Assembly: GCA_034430595.1 (NCBI GenBank)
Contig: DAOUEL010000020.1
Coordinates: 1 to 64,000 of the forward strand
DNA length: 64,000 nucleotides
Direction: 5' to 3'
DNA from: E44-bin32 sp034430595
GTDB lineage: Bacteria > Chloroflexota > Anaerolineae > Anaerolineales > E44-bin32
Below, piece after piece: positions 17,162-26,755 of this stretch. The position numbers were made by a program, and so were the translations under genes. How positions within the stretch are numbered: position 1 is the first letter of the stretch; each line of letters opens with the position of its first letter. Below the pieces are notes generated by a model. That model was not told the origin of the DNA. It did not search any database and saw only the letters and a program-made list of their open reading frames with translations.

Positions 17162-19951
17162 ATGGCTCAAAAGTCAAGGTTGTTCCTGATCGATGGACAT
17201 GCGCTTGCATACCGGACGTACTTTGCCCTGACAGGGGTTGGCGGGGGATCGCGCTGGATCACAAAATCAGGTGAGCCCACCGCCGGCACCTATGGCTTCA
17301 CCTCGGTCCTGCTGCGCCTGCTTGAGCAGGAACAGCCGGAGTACCTGGCCGTCTCATTCGACACCGGTAAGACCTTTCGTGATGAACTCTACCCGGAATA
17401 CAAGGCCACGCGCGATAAGATGCCGGATGACCTCAGGCTGCAGCTTGACCGCATTCGCCAGGTGGTGAGCAGCTTCGGAATCCCCATTCTTGAAGCGGAT
17501 GGTTTCGAAGCTGATGATGTGCTGGGGACCGTTGCCAAACAGGCAGCCGAGCACGGAGTTGAGGTCATCATTTTAACCGGTGACCGTGACCTGCTGCAGC
17601 TGGCGACTGACCAGATCCAGATCCGGCTCTCGGGGCAGAAGCTTTCAGAAGCCGTCGATTACGGGCCAACTCAAGTGAAGGAACGCTACGAACTGGATCC
17701 TTCACAGTTGGTGGACTTGAAAGCGCTCGTGGGGGATACGAGCGATAACATCCCGGGGGTTAAAGGCGTCGGCGAGAAAACAGCCGTCAAACTGCTTGAA
17801 GAGTACCAAACGCTCGATGGTATCTATGAGCATATCGACGTCGTGCCCTCACGTTTCCAATCGAAACTCATCGCAGGCCGCGAAACGGCGATGCTCAGCC
17901 GAAGACTGGGCAGGATCGTGACCGATGTGCCGATCAAATTCGATCTGGAGGCATGTCGCGCCGCCGGGTACGATCGCGATGCGATCACTGAGTTGTTCCG
18001 TGTCCTTGAGTTCCGCTCGCTGATGGATCGCATCCCTGGATCAGAACACACCGGGGGCGGCGCACAGATGAGCCTCTTTGTGAGCAGCGAACCGGTCGAA
18101 GCCAGCGGGCCAGATGAGGTGATAACGGTCACAACCCCTGTCGCACTCGATGAGCTGGTGGAGGCTCTCAACCAGGCCAGGGTGATTGCCTTCGACGTTG
18201 AGACAACCAGCACAGATCCCATGCGGGCGGAGCTGGTAGGCATATCGCTCGCGGTGCAAGCCGGACAGGGATATTACATACCAACCGGCCATAGAGCTTC
18301 CCTCGCCGGGAGCGCGCAGCTCGACCGTGAGCTGGTCCTGGAGGCGATTCGGCCGGCGCTTACCAATACAGCGATCCCGAAAGTAGGCCACAACCTGAAA
18401 TACGACTTCCTGGTCCTGGCCCGGCTGGGACTTGAAGCAGAACCACTGGTCTTCGACACCATGCTGGCGGAATGGCTGTGCGATCCTGGCTCGCGCAGCC
18501 TGGGTTTGAAGAACCTGGCCTGGGTGCGCCTGGGTGTCGAGATGACGGAAATCGGGACATTGATCGGGAGCGGAAAATCGCAGCGTTCGATGGCGGAGGT
18601 CCCGGTGCAGGATGTCGCTCCCTATGCCGCTGCGGATGCTGAGGTTTGCCTGCAGTTACGCCCACAGCTGGAGGATGAGTTAAAGGCCAAGGATCAGATC
18701 GAACTGTTCCAGACACTCGAGATGCCCCTGGTTCCAATTCTGGCCGGAATGGAGCGAGCCGGGATCATGCTCGATGTCGAGTTCCTCAAGCAGCTGTCCG
18801 GTCAACTCTCGAAACGGCTGCATGCACTGGAAACAAGAATCTACGAACTGGTCGGGCATTCTTTCAACGTAAACTCAACCCAGCAGCTCTCACAGGTGCT
18901 GTTTGAAGAACTCGGTTTGCAGCCGCCGGACAATGCCCGCCGGACCGCATCTGGCTTCTACTCCACCGCTGCGTCCGTCCTGGAAGAACTGCGAAGCTCA
19001 CACGAGATCGTCGAGCTGATCCTGGAGCAGCGGGAGCTCGCCAAACTCAAATCAACCTACGCGGATGCGTTCCCCTCCCAGGTCAATCCAGAAACAGGGC
19101 GTGTCCATACTTCGTTCAACCAGACCGGATCGGTCACCGGCCGCTTGGCATCCTCCGATCCCAACCTGCAGAATATCCCCATTCGAACCGAGCTCGGACG
19201 TGAGATTCGGCGGGCCTTCATCGCTGCGCCCGAGCATGTTTTGCTTAGCGTCGATTACTCCCAAATCGAGCTGCGCATCGTGGCGCACATCGCCGAGGAT
19301 CAAGCGATGATCGCCGCCTTCCTCGATGACCAGGATATTCACGCTGCCACCGCCGCGGCTGTCGAGGGTGTGTCAATCGGTGAGGTCACGCCGGATATGC
19401 GCCGGCATGCCAAGGCGATCAATTTCGGCCTGATCTACGGCATGAGCGCCTTTGGACTGACCCGCACCACGGATCTCACGCTGGCCGAGGCTGAGAACTT
19501 CGTCAAATCCTATTTTGAGCGCTTCCCCGGTGTGAAGGAATACCTAGACGGTGTCCGCAGGCAGGTCGTAGAGGATGGTTATGTCTCAACGCTGCTCGGC
19601 AGGCGCCGTTATTTTCCACAGCTCACTCACGATGCAACGGTCTCAGAAGTTGCCCGGGCACGTGCCCTGCGGGAAGCGATCAATGCCCCCATTCAGGGGA
19701 CAGCAGCAGATATCATCAAACTCGCCATGCTGCATCTACCCCCGGTCTTGGCCGAAGCCGGGCTGGAAGGCCGGATGCTGCTTCAGGTCCACGACGAGCT
19801 GGTGCTCGAATGCCCACAGGGACAGTTGGAGGCAACGGCCCGAATCGTGCAAGAGCAGATGCAGCAAGCCTATAAGCTCACCGTGCCGCTGAAAACGGAC
19901 GCCAAGGCTGGTCCAAATTGGGCTGAAATGGAGCCAGTTACGGTCAGTTGA
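17162..19951 (+). CDS. polA: DNA polymerase I
   Basis: This is a full-length Pol I of 929 residues. The N-terminal 5' nuclease domain (about 1-290) has the flap-nuclease motifs LEADGFEADDVLGT and GDTSDNIPGVKGVGEKTA. The 3'-5' exonuclease domain (about 320-510) keeps its acidic residues (FDVETTS, HNLKYDF, YAAADAEV), so proofreading is likely active, unlike in Taq polymerase. The polymerase domain carries motif A DYSQIELRIVAH, motif B RRHAKAINFGLIYG and motif C QVHDELVLE. It works in repair and Okazaki-fragment processing. It has its own promoter and GGAGGAG ribosome site. Confidence 0.98.
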   Translation: MAQKSRLFLIDGHALAYRTYFALTGVGGGSRWITKSGEPTAGTYGFTSVLLRLLEQEQPEYLAVSFDTGKTFRDELYPEYKATRDKMPDDLRLQLDRIRQVVSSFGIPILEADGFEADDVLGTVAKQAAEHGVEVIILTGDRDLLQLATDQIQIRLSGQKLSEAVDYGPTQVKERYELDPSQLVDLKALVGDTSDNIPGVKGVGEKTAVKLLEEYQTLDGIYEHIDVVPSRFQSKLIAGRETAMLSRRLGRIVTDVPIKFDLEACRAAGYDRDAITELFRVLEFRSLMDRIPGSEHTGGGAQMSLFVSSEPVEASGPDEVITVTTPVALDELVEALNQARVIAFDVETTSTDPMRAELVGISLAVQAGQGYYIPTGHRASLAGSAQLDRELVLEAIRPALTNTAIPKVGHNLKYDFLVLARLGLEAEPLVFDTMLAEWLCDPGSRSLGLKNLAWVRLGVEMTEIGTLIGSGKSQRSMAEVPVQDVAPYAAADAEVCLQLRPQLEDELKAKDQIELFQTLEMPLVPILAGMERAGIMLDVEFLKQLSGQLSKRLHALETRIYELVGHSFNVNSTQQLSQVLFEELGLQPPDNARRTASGFYSTAASVLEELRSSHEIVELILEQRELAKLKSTYADAFPSQVNPETGRVHTSFNQTGSVTGRLASSDPNLQNIPIRTELGREIRRAFIAAPEHVLLSVDYSQIELRIVAHIAEDQAMIAAFLDDQDIHAATAAAVEGVSIGEVTPDMRRHAKAINFGLIYGMSAFGLTRTTDLTLAEAENFVKSYFERFPGVKEYLDGVRRQVVEDGYVSTLLGRRRYFPQLTHDATVSEVARARALREAINAPIQGTAADIIKLAMLHLPPVLAEAGLEGRMLLQVHDELVLECPQGQLEATARIVQEQMQQAYKLTVPLKTDAKAGPNWAEMEPVTVS

Positions 19952-20011
19952 GGGCTGTCGTGCGTGTATCCGTAGTAGGAAGTGAAGGCCGGGGCGGGGC
20001 TGGTACAGTTG

Positions 20012-20020
20012 TGCTATACT
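20012..20020 (+). promoter_or_regulatory. Extended -10 promoter of the TPR-cdaA-cdaR-der gene group
   Basis: TATACT (20015-20020) has TG at 20012-20013. There is no clear -35 box. The first gene starts at 20058. Confidence 0.5.
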
Positions 20021-20057
20021 CGCCTCGCTACCCCAAAAATATCGGATTGAAGTGAAG

Positions 20058-22388
20058 ATGAGCGATCGCCAAGAGCTCTTTGAAGAATCCATGCGTCTAG
20101 GACACTCGGCAGCCTGGGATCTCGAGTGGGACCGGGCTATCGATTTTTACCGCAAAGCGCTGGCTCTGGAGCCGGATCATCCCGGCGCGATGACGAGCCT
20201 TGGCCTGGCACTGCTCGAATCAGAAAACTACAAGGAAGCACTGGACGTCTACCAGCACGCCTCCAAGTTAGCACCTGAAAATCCCATCCCGATTGAAAAA
20301 ACCGCCGAAATTCTCGAGAAGATGGCCCAAACGAAGGCTGCAGTGGCCCAGCGCACTCTGGCCGCCGAAATGCATCTTAAACGGCGTGATGCGGACAAGG
20401 CGATCGACAACTGGCTGCACATCGCCCGCATGATCCCCAAGGATCTCAACAACCGTTCTCGCCTGGCGATGACGTTCGAGCGTCTGGGGCGTAAACGCGA
20501 GGCGCTGTACGAATATCTGGCCGTTGCCTCGATCCTGCAGGAAGGGAAGAAGCAGGAACGAGCCATCGAGGCCGTCCAGCGAGCTCTGCGCATCATACCG
20601 GGCGACAAAGAAGCTGCCCGTACGCTGCGCATGCTGCAGCAGGGGAAAGAACTGCCACCCCCTTCCGCCCCCCGGGCGGTCACGGCACCGCTGCGGATGG
20701 ACGACGTCAAGGAGTATCTCAAGGCCGAGGATGAAGCGCCGCAAGATGATGACAGTCAGCAAGCGGACCCCGAAACAGCCGCCCAGACTCGGGCGCTGAC
20801 GATCATGGCTGGATTAGTATTCGAAGAGGGCGAAAACCAGGACGACGAGAACGCGCCAACCGACATGAAGGAGCTGACGGAAGGCCGCATGAGCCGCGAA
20901 CGCAAATCGATCGCTCAGCCGCAGATGATGCGCTACCTTGGCCAGGCGATTGATCTCCAAACGCGCGGCAACAAGGCGCAGGCGGTGAAGGAATATGACC
21001 GGGCGATTGAAGCTGGCCTTGATCACCCAGCAGTACACTATAACCTCGGAATTCTGCTGAAGAGCATGGATCAGGTCGATGAAGCAACCCGTCACCTGGC
21101 CCTTTCCGTCGGTCACCCCGAGCTTGAATTGGGGGCAAACCTGGCACTCGGCCGGCTGGCACGCATGCAGGGAAATCTGCGCGAGGCTGCCCGCTACTTG
21201 CTGCAAGCACTGCGTAAAGCCGATTCACTCTCCGTGGACGAAGAACAGTCGAGCCAGCTTACGCAGCTCTACGACACGATTCTCGCTTCGCAGGATGAGG
21301 GCGACGAGGAAACGCTCTCGGGGATCGTTGAAAATACGCTCAGTTTCCTGAGTGGACCGGAGTGGTTGAAGCGTCTGCGCCAGGCGCGCCAGCAGCTGGA
21401 GGGGCAGGGTGAGGGCACGACGATCGTCCCGATCGCCGATATGCTCGCCGTCGGCGGCACGGAACGCGTTCTGCAGGCTCTCAGCCGCATCGACGATTAC
21501 GTTACACAGGGAAAGTATGACGCTGCCCTGGAAGATGCGATGCTCTCGCTCGACAATGTTCCAGGATACCTCGGGCTGCACCTCCGCATGGCGGAGATTA
21601 TGCTGCGGCAAGGGAATACCTCCGGCGGGATGACCAAGCTACGGACCGTTGCCAGGACCCATCGAGTGCGGGGCGAAATTTCCCAGGCTGTTAATGTCTT
21701 TGCCCGCATCATTCAGCATTCGCCGATTGATATCGCCGCCCGCGAGCAGTTGATCACGCTGCTTGCCCAGCAAGATCGCGCCGGGAAAGCTATCGAACAA
21801 TACCTCGAGCTGGCCGAACTCTTCCGTCAGATGGCTGAGATCGACAAAGCCCGCAATTCGCTCAGCGATGCCTACAACCTCGCACAGCGCAGCACGGTCG
21901 ATACGGACTACGTTGTCCGGATCCTGGATCAGATGGGAGATCTCGACCTCTCACGGCTCGACTGGCATCAGGCGCTCGAGGATTACAACCTGATCTGTGA
22001 CCTTGATCCAAAGAACGAAAAAGCCCGTTCACATGTCATAGATTTGAATCTACGGCTGGGCAAGGAAGAGGCAGCCGGGAAGGCGCTGGATGTCTACCTC
22101 GAGCAGCTGGTCCGAGATAGCCGTGCCTCCGAAGCGCTCGAACTGCTGGAGGAACTCGCACGAGAACATCCCGGCAAGCAAGCGCTCCATGCCCGGCTGG
22201 CGGAAGCTTACCGCGCCGCCGGTCGGAAGGCAGATGCCATCGCCCAATACGACGCCCTGGGCGAGATCCAGCTCGACGCCGGGCAGACAGAAGATGCCAT
22301 TCAGACGATCACGACCATCCTGGGGTTGGACCCACCCAACCTGGGTGGATATCAAGAGCTGCTTAAGAATTTAAAAGGCGGGAAATAG
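20058..22388 (+). CDS. Large TPR-repeat protein
   Basis: The 776 residues consist mainly of tetratricopeptide-like helical repeats (for example IDFYRKALALEPDHPGAMTSLGLALLE, DHPAVHYNLGILLKSMDQVDEA, ALEDYNLICDLDPKNEKARS). They are interrupted by an acidic, probably disordered stretch (about residues 205-285). TPR arrays bind other proteins, and no catalytic domain is seen. It lies 27 bases before cdaA and heads the cdaA-cdaR-der cluster, so it may be an assembly partner of one of these membrane or ribosome-linked proteins. I use the ATG at 20058; a GTG two codons upstream is possible. Confidence 0.88.
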   Translation: MSDRQELFEESMRLGHSAAWDLEWDRAIDFYRKALALEPDHPGAMTSLGLALLESENYKEALDVYQHASKLAPENPIPIEKTAEILEKMAQTKAAVAQRTLAAEMHLKRRDADKAIDNWLHIARMIPKDLNNRSRLAMTFERLGRKREALYEYLAVASILQEGKKQERAIEAVQRALRIIPGDKEAARTLRMLQQGKELPPPSAPRAVTAPLRMDDVKEYLKAEDEAPQDDDSQQADPETAAQTRALTIMAGLVFEEGENQDDENAPTDMKELTEGRMSRERKSIAQPQMMRYLGQAIDLQTRGNKAQAVKEYDRAIEAGLDHPAVHYNLGILLKSMDQVDEATRHLALSVGHPELELGANLALGRLARMQGNLREAARYLLQALRKADSLSVDEEQSSQLTQLYDTILASQDEGDEETLSGIVENTLSFLSGPEWLKRLRQARQQLEGQGEGTTIVPIADMLAVGGTERVLQALSRIDDYVTQGKYDAALEDAMLSLDNVPGYLGLHLRMAEIMLRQGNTSGGMTKLRTVARTHRVRGEISQAVNVFARIIQHSPIDIAAREQLITLLAQQDRAGKAIEQYLELAELFRQMAEIDKARNSLSDAYNLAQRSTVDTDYVVRILDQMGDLDLSRLDWHQALEDYNLICDLDPKNEKARSHVIDLNLRLGKEEAAGKALDVYLEQLVRDSRASEALELLEELAREHPGKQALHARLAEAYRAAGRKADAIAQYDALGEIQLDAGQTEDAIQTITTILGLDPPNLGGYQELLKNLKGGK

Positions 22389-22415
22389 TGCCAGTTCCAA
22401 CCGGACACAGCACGC

Positions 22416-23297
22416 ATGCTCAATAACTTTCTCACCGAGATCAATTTCTTCTTCCAGCGCTTCGACCTGCTCAGCTTCGTCGATGTCCTGCTGGTCACGC
22501 TGGTAGTGTTCTTCCTGCTGCGGCTGGTCCGGGGGACTCAGGCCGTCGTACTGCTGCGGGGCATGATCGTGCTGGTAATTACCATTGCCCTGCTGACCAG
22601 TTTGCTGAACCTGCCGGCTTTCACCTGGCTGCTTCAGAATTCGCTGCCTGCGCTCCTAGTCGCTATTCCGGTCATCTTCGCCCCGGAAATCCGCCGTGCA
22701 CTGGAACGGCTGGGGCGTACGGGGGCCTGGTTCAATCTGACGGCAGAACCAGATCATGTTGAGCATCTCATCGAAACGATTGGCGTAACCGCACAGCGCC
22801 TTGCAGATCGTCGCTACGGGGCTTTGATTGTGATCGAACGCGAGATCCCGCTCGATGAGTACAAGGAAACCGGGGTGGCGCTGGACGCGGAGCTGACCCC
22901 TGAATTGCTGCTACAAATTTTTCATATTAACACCCCGCTGCACGACGGTGCCGCCATCATCAGCGCGGGCCGAATTGCCGCTGCCGCCTGTGTGATGCCG
23001 CTTTCTTCGAGCGGCACGCTCACCCGTTCACCTGAACGACAAATGGGGCTGCGCCACCGTGCCGCACTCGGTATCAGTGAGGTTAGCGACGCCGTTTCGG
23101 TCGTAGTTTCGGAAGAAACCGGCGGCATCTCGGTCACGCATAATGGCCGCATCATCCGGCGCCTTGATCAAGCCCGCCTGCGAAACATCCTGACGGCCTT
23201 CTTCCGCCCGCGCACGGTGGGACGCGTTCCGGCCTGGATCGAGCGCTTCCTGGCCTGGCAAACTCGATTCCTCTCACGTACCCCGAGGGATGGGTAG
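22416..23297 (+). CDS. cdaA: Diadenylate cyclase (c-di-AMP synthase)
   Basis: CdaA makes cyclic di-AMP from two ATP at the inner face of the membrane. Three N-terminal membrane segments (about residues 17-95) precede the DAC domain, which has the catalytic HDGA motif (TPLHDGAAII) and RHRAALGISE. The 293 residues match the family. The next gene encodes its usual regulator CdaR, with a short overlap. c-di-AMP typically controls potassium and osmolyte balance and wall turnover. Confidence 0.95.
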   Translation: MLNNFLTEINFFFQRFDLLSFVDVLLVTLVVFFLLRLVRGTQAVVLLRGMIVLVITIALLTSLLNLPAFTWLLQNSLPALLVAIPVIFAPEIRRALERLGRTGAWFNLTAEPDHVEHLIETIGVTAQRLADRRYGALIVIEREIPLDEYKETGVALDAELTPELLLQIFHINTPLHDGAAIISAGRIAAAACVMPLSSSGTLTRSPERQMGLRHRAALGISEVSDAVSVVVSEETGGISVTHNGRIIRRLDQARLRNILTAFFRPRTVGRVPAWIERFLAWQTRFLSRTPRDG

Positions 23298-24567
23298 ATT
23301 CGCGATGTTAAACTGGATACGCGAAAATTTCGGCCCGCTGATCCTGTCCTTCATCCTGGCCGTGACAGCCTGGGTGGCAGCTGTTAGCCAGGAAGACCCC
23401 TTGATCGAACAGCTCTTTCCGGAGCCGATCCCGATCAACTACAACGGACTTCAGGAAGGCCTGACCATCGTCGGCGCGCCTCCGGAAACCGCCCAGGTGA
23501 CCCTGCGAGCCCCTGAATCCGTCTGGCGCAATTTGAACAGCCAGAATCTCAGCATAAGCGCTGATTTGAGCAGCTTTGACGCCGGAATCCACCGCGTCGA
23601 ACTCGACAGGGAGGTGGACCGGCGCGCCACCCAGGTCACTTCGATAGATCCGGCCGTCGTAACCCTGACGATCGAAGCCCTGTCCACAAAACGTGTCGAT
23701 GTGCGGGTGCAGACGCGGGGTGATGTCGCCTCGGGATACCGTGCCGAAGAACCGCAGCTTGATCTGGAACAGGTCACGGTTAGCGGACCCGCCTCGGTTG
23801 TCAGCAAGGTAACTGCGGCTGAGGTTATCGTCGACCTGAACGGCCGCCAACGGCCGATCGATGCGGACTTCACCCTCAGGCTGGTCGATGCTCAAGATGA
23901 TCCGGTTACCGGTCTGCAAATCGATACGGACACGATTCACGTCACGATTGGGGTCACCAAACTTGAAAACCTGGCTTCGAAACTGGTAATCCCGGTTGTT
24001 GTCGGACAGGATGAACTGGAATCGAAGGGTTACTATCGCATCACCCGTGTTAATGTCTCCCCCAGCCAGGTGGCTGTTTTCTCACCCGATCCAGCAGCAC
24101 TCGAAGCGCTTCCGGCCTTCGTCCAGACCGTGCCTATCGATGTCTCGCAGGAAACGCGCAGCCTCGATCGCCGGGTCGATCTCGACCTGCCGACAGGCTT
24201 TTCGCTCATCGGTGAACAGAACGTTCGCGTGCAGATAGAAATCGAACCTATCGAGACCTCGATTACAGTCACGCGCCGGGTTGAGCTGCAGAACCTCGGG
24301 TTCGGCTTGTATGCCTACCCCTCCCCCGAATCGATTAATTTAATCCTGACCGGCCCGGCAATTGACCTGGATGGGCTCAAGCCGGAGGACATTCACATTG
24401 TGCTGGATATGCAGGGTTTGAGCCTCGGCAGCTTTCAGATCGACCCCCAGGTGCTTGGCGTACCGGAAGGCATCACCTGGGAACCCCCGACGCCAAGCGT
24501 GATCGAAGTCACGGTTACCGCCGTCGCACGACCCACCCCGACTGCTGTACCAACTCCAACACCTTGA
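23290..24567 (+). CDS. cdaR: YbbR-domain regulator of CdaA
   Basis: This 425-residue protein has one N-terminal membrane segment (FGPLILSFILAVTAWVAAV), four YbbR-type beta repeats of about 80 residues outside the membrane, and a Pro/Thr-rich tail. YbbR/CdaR proteins bind and modulate CdaA. The open frame starts eight bases inside cdaA. An internal ATG at 23305 (MLNWIREN) is an equally likely start. The stop codon overlaps the start of der in a TGATG arrangement. Confidence 0.92.
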   Translation: MGRFAMLNWIRENFGPLILSFILAVTAWVAAVSQEDPLIEQLFPEPIPINYNGLQEGLTIVGAPPETAQVTLRAPESVWRNLNSQNLSISADLSSFDAGIHRVELDREVDRRATQVTSIDPAVVTLTIEALSTKRVDVRVQTRGDVASGYRAEEPQLDLEQVTVSGPASVVSKVTAAEVIVDLNGRQRPIDADFTLRLVDAQDDPVTGLQIDTDTIHVTIGVTKLENLASKLVIPVVVGQDELESKGYYRITRVNVSPSQVAVFSPDPAALEALPAFVQTVPIDVSQETRSLDRRVDLDLPTGFSLIGEQNVRVQIEIEPIETSITVTRRVELQNLGFGLYAYPSPESINLILTGPAIDLDGLKPEDIHIVLDMQGLSLGSFQIDPQVLGVPEGITWEPPTPSVIEVTVTAVARPTPTAVPTPTP

Positions 24568-25949
24568 TGGAAAGACCGGTTGTCGCGATTGTTGGCCGCC
24601 CAAATGTCGGCAAATCGACGCTCTTCAACCGCCTGGCCGGTGAAAGGCTGGCCGTGGTTGATGACACTCCTGGAACGACTCGCGACCGCCTGGTCGCGGA
24701 AGCCGAGTGGAATGGCTTAACCTTCGATATCGTCGACACCGGCGGCATCGATCCAACCAACCTTAGCCGGGGCGAACCGCTTTCCGTTGGGTCGAAAGAT
24801 TACATTAACCAGGTCCGTGACCAGGCGACAATCGCCGCCCGTGACGCCGACGCTGTTCTTTTCCTGGTCGATGTTGAAAGCGGAATCACGGCTGCCGATG
24901 AAGAGGTGGCGCAGATTCTGCGGCGTCAGCAGCGACGGGCAGCCGGGAGCACCAGCCCTCCGATCCTGCTGGTGGTCAATCGCTGTGATAACGCCGCCCG
25001 CCGGGTACAGGCGGCCGAATTCTACGCCCTGGGAATGGGCGATCCGATTCCAGTTTCCGCGCTGCATGGCCGAGGCACAGGCGACCTGCTCGACCAATTG
25101 ATTGCGGCACTGGGGGGATCACAGCCTGAGCAGGCCGAGCCGGATGAGATCTTGCATATCGCCATCGTCGGCCGGCCGAATGTTGGCAAGTCCAGCTTGC
25201 TCAATCACATTCTGGGCGAAGAACGTGTGCTTGTATCGGACATTCCTGGTACAACGCGCGATGCGGTTGATACCCATATCACATTGGAGGATACGCCTAT
25301 CACGCTGATCGACACGGCCGGGATCCGCCGCCGGGGACGGATCGAACCCGGCGTGGAAAAATATTCTGTCCTGCGGGCATTGAAAGCCATCGATCGAGCC
25401 GATGTCGTGCTGTTGATGATCGACGCCACCCAGGGCGTCATCGCCCAGGATACGCACATTGCCGGATTAGTGATCGATAAGCTGAAATCGGTCGTGCTGC
25501 TGGTCAATAAATGGGATGCGATCACGAAAGACAGCTACACCATGCTCAATTTCAGCGACCGTGTTCGTCACGAATTAAATTTCATGGATTACGTCCCGAT
25601 CCTGTTCATCTCCGCTAAAACAGGCCAACGGGTCGAGCAGGTCCTGCCGATAGCCCTTCAAGTGCAGGAAGAGAGATTACGCCGGATTGCCACCGGTGAA
25701 CTGAACCGTATGCTCCAGGACGCACTGAGCGAACATGCACCGCCGGCGAAGAGCGGCAGGCAGTTGAAATTCTTCTACACCTCCCAGGTTCGTGTGGACC
25801 CACCCACCTTCCTATTTCACGTCAATGATCCGAGGTTAGTCCACTTCACGTACAAACGGTTCCTGGAGAACCGACTACGGGCTCGTTACGGTTTCCTGGG
25901 CACTCCCCTCCGCCTGGTGTTCCGGCCGCGCTCTGAGAGCGGGCGATAA
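24567..25949 (+). CDS. der: Ribosome-assembly GTPase Der (EngA)
   Basis: Der has two tandem GTPase domains and a KH-like C-terminus and is needed for 50S subunit maturation. Both P-loops are present (GRPNVGKSTLFNRL at the N-terminus and GRPNVGKSSLLNH near residue 200), each with its DTPGTTRD or DIPGTTRD switch. NKWD closes the second G domain, and NRCD is the first-domain equivalent. The ATG at 24567 overlaps the cdaR stop codon, which indicates translational coupling. Confidence 0.97.
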   Translation: MERPVVAIVGRPNVGKSTLFNRLAGERLAVVDDTPGTTRDRLVAEAEWNGLTFDIVDTGGIDPTNLSRGEPLSVGSKDYINQVRDQATIAARDADAVLFLVDVESGITAADEEVAQILRRQQRRAAGSTSPPILLVVNRCDNAARRVQAAEFYALGMGDPIPVSALHGRGTGDLLDQLIAALGGSQPEQAEPDEILHIAIVGRPNVGKSSLLNHILGEERVLVSDIPGTTRDAVDTHITLEDTPITLIDTAGIRRRGRIEPGVEKYSVLRALKAIDRADVVLLMIDATQGVIAQDTHIAGLVIDKLKSVVLLVNKWDAITKDSYTMLNFSDRVRHELNFMDYVPILFISAKTGQRVEQVLPIALQVQEERLRRIATGELNRMLQDALSEHAPPAKSGRQLKFFYTSQVRVDPPTFLFHVNDPRLVHFTYKRFLENRLRARYGFLGTPLRLVFRPRSESGR

Positions 25950-25979
25950 GTCAGCTGACCCGCTGGCGACCGTGCTGCA

Positions 25980-25988
25980 TGATATAAT
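25980..25988 (+). promoter_or_regulatory. Extended -10 promoter directly at the lepB start
   Basis: TATAAT (25983-25988) with TG at 25980-25981 lies only 8 bases before the GTG start of lepB. The mRNA would have a leader of one or two bases, and no ribosome binding site is visible. Confidence 0.55.
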
Positions 25989-25996
25989 CGCTCATC

Positions 25997-26599
25997 GTGA
26001 ACGAAAGCCCATTTCAAGAACCCTTGCCGCCTCAGTGGGCTCCACCTGAACAACCATCGCTCGGTCAGCGCTTCCTCGGCTTCATGGGGGAGCTCTTCCA
26101 GACAGTTCTCGTTGCCGGCTTGCTGTTCCTGGCGGTCAACTTGCTTACGGCACGCATTCGGGTGGAGGGCATCAGCATGGAGCCCAGCCTGCATGAGGGC
26201 CAGTTTGTGGTTGTCAATAGGCTTGCTTACCGCTGGAGCCATCCTGAACGCGGCGACATCATCGTTTTCCACTTTCCGCTGAACCCGGAACGTCGCTTTA
26301 TCAAACGCGTGATCGGGCTTCCCGGTGAAGATGTAAGTGTCCGCGCGGGCCAGGTCTATATCAATGGCGAACTGATCGAAGAACCCTATCTGACCGTTGT
26401 GCCGCGCTATAGTGGGGATTGGACGCTCGGCGGGGATGAAATCTTCGTCCTTGGAGATAACCGCAACAACTCCTCCGATTCGCAAAATTGGGGCCCACTT
26501 CCTCTTGACGAGATTATCGGCAAGGCAATCCTCATCTATTGGCCCCCGACCGAAGCTGGATTGATACCGCATTACGACCTGGCTGCGGCTGGAGAATGA
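25997..26599 (+). CDS. lepB: Signal peptidase I
   Basis: This 200-residue type I signal peptidase cleaves secretory signal peptides at the outer membrane face. One N-terminal membrane segment (TVLVAGLLFLAVNLLTARI) precedes box B with the catalytic serine (GISMEPSL) and box D with the catalytic lysine (RRFIKRVIGLPGE). Box E (GDNRNNSSDS) follows. The start is a GTG adjacent to a strong -10 element. It follows der by 47 bases. Confidence 0.95.
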   Translation: MNESPFQEPLPPQWAPPEQPSLGQRFLGFMGELFQTVLVAGLLFLAVNLLTARIRVEGISMEPSLHEGQFVVVNRLAYRWSHPERGDIIVFHFPLNPERRFIKRVIGLPGEDVSVRAGQVYINGELIEEPYLTVVPRYSGDWTLGGDEIFVLGDNRNNSSDSQNWGPLPLDEIIGKAILIYWPPTEAGLIPHYDLAAAGE

Positions 26600-26629
26600 C
26601 CAGCGTACCTCAGGCCGCCCGTCCTGTTA

Positions 26630-26638
26630 TGCTACAAT
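26630..26638 (+). promoter_or_regulatory. Extended -10 promoter upstream of the zinc-ribbon/REC-GAF genes
   Basis: TACAAT (26633-26638) with TG at 26630-26631. The predicted leader to the ATG at 26756 is about 110 nt and contains an inverted repeat. Confidence 0.45.
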
Positions 26639-26689
26639 CTGGAAACCATTCCGTTGCATTAAGCACCCGCCGACCCGGGCGCGTGTTTG

Positions 26690-26738
26690 TGACATGAACG
26701 ATTTCAGAAGGGACAATCCGGCGCCGAGATTCATGTCA
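26690..26738. repeat. Inverted repeat in a leader region
   Basis: TGACATGAA (26690-26698) and its exact complement TTCATGTCA (26730-26738) are separated by 31 nt. They lie between the -10 box and the start of the zinc-ribbon gene. They could form an RNA stem or be a binding site for a dimeric regulator. Confidence 0.4.
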
Positions 26739-26755
26739 TTCCTGTGTCGGGCACA

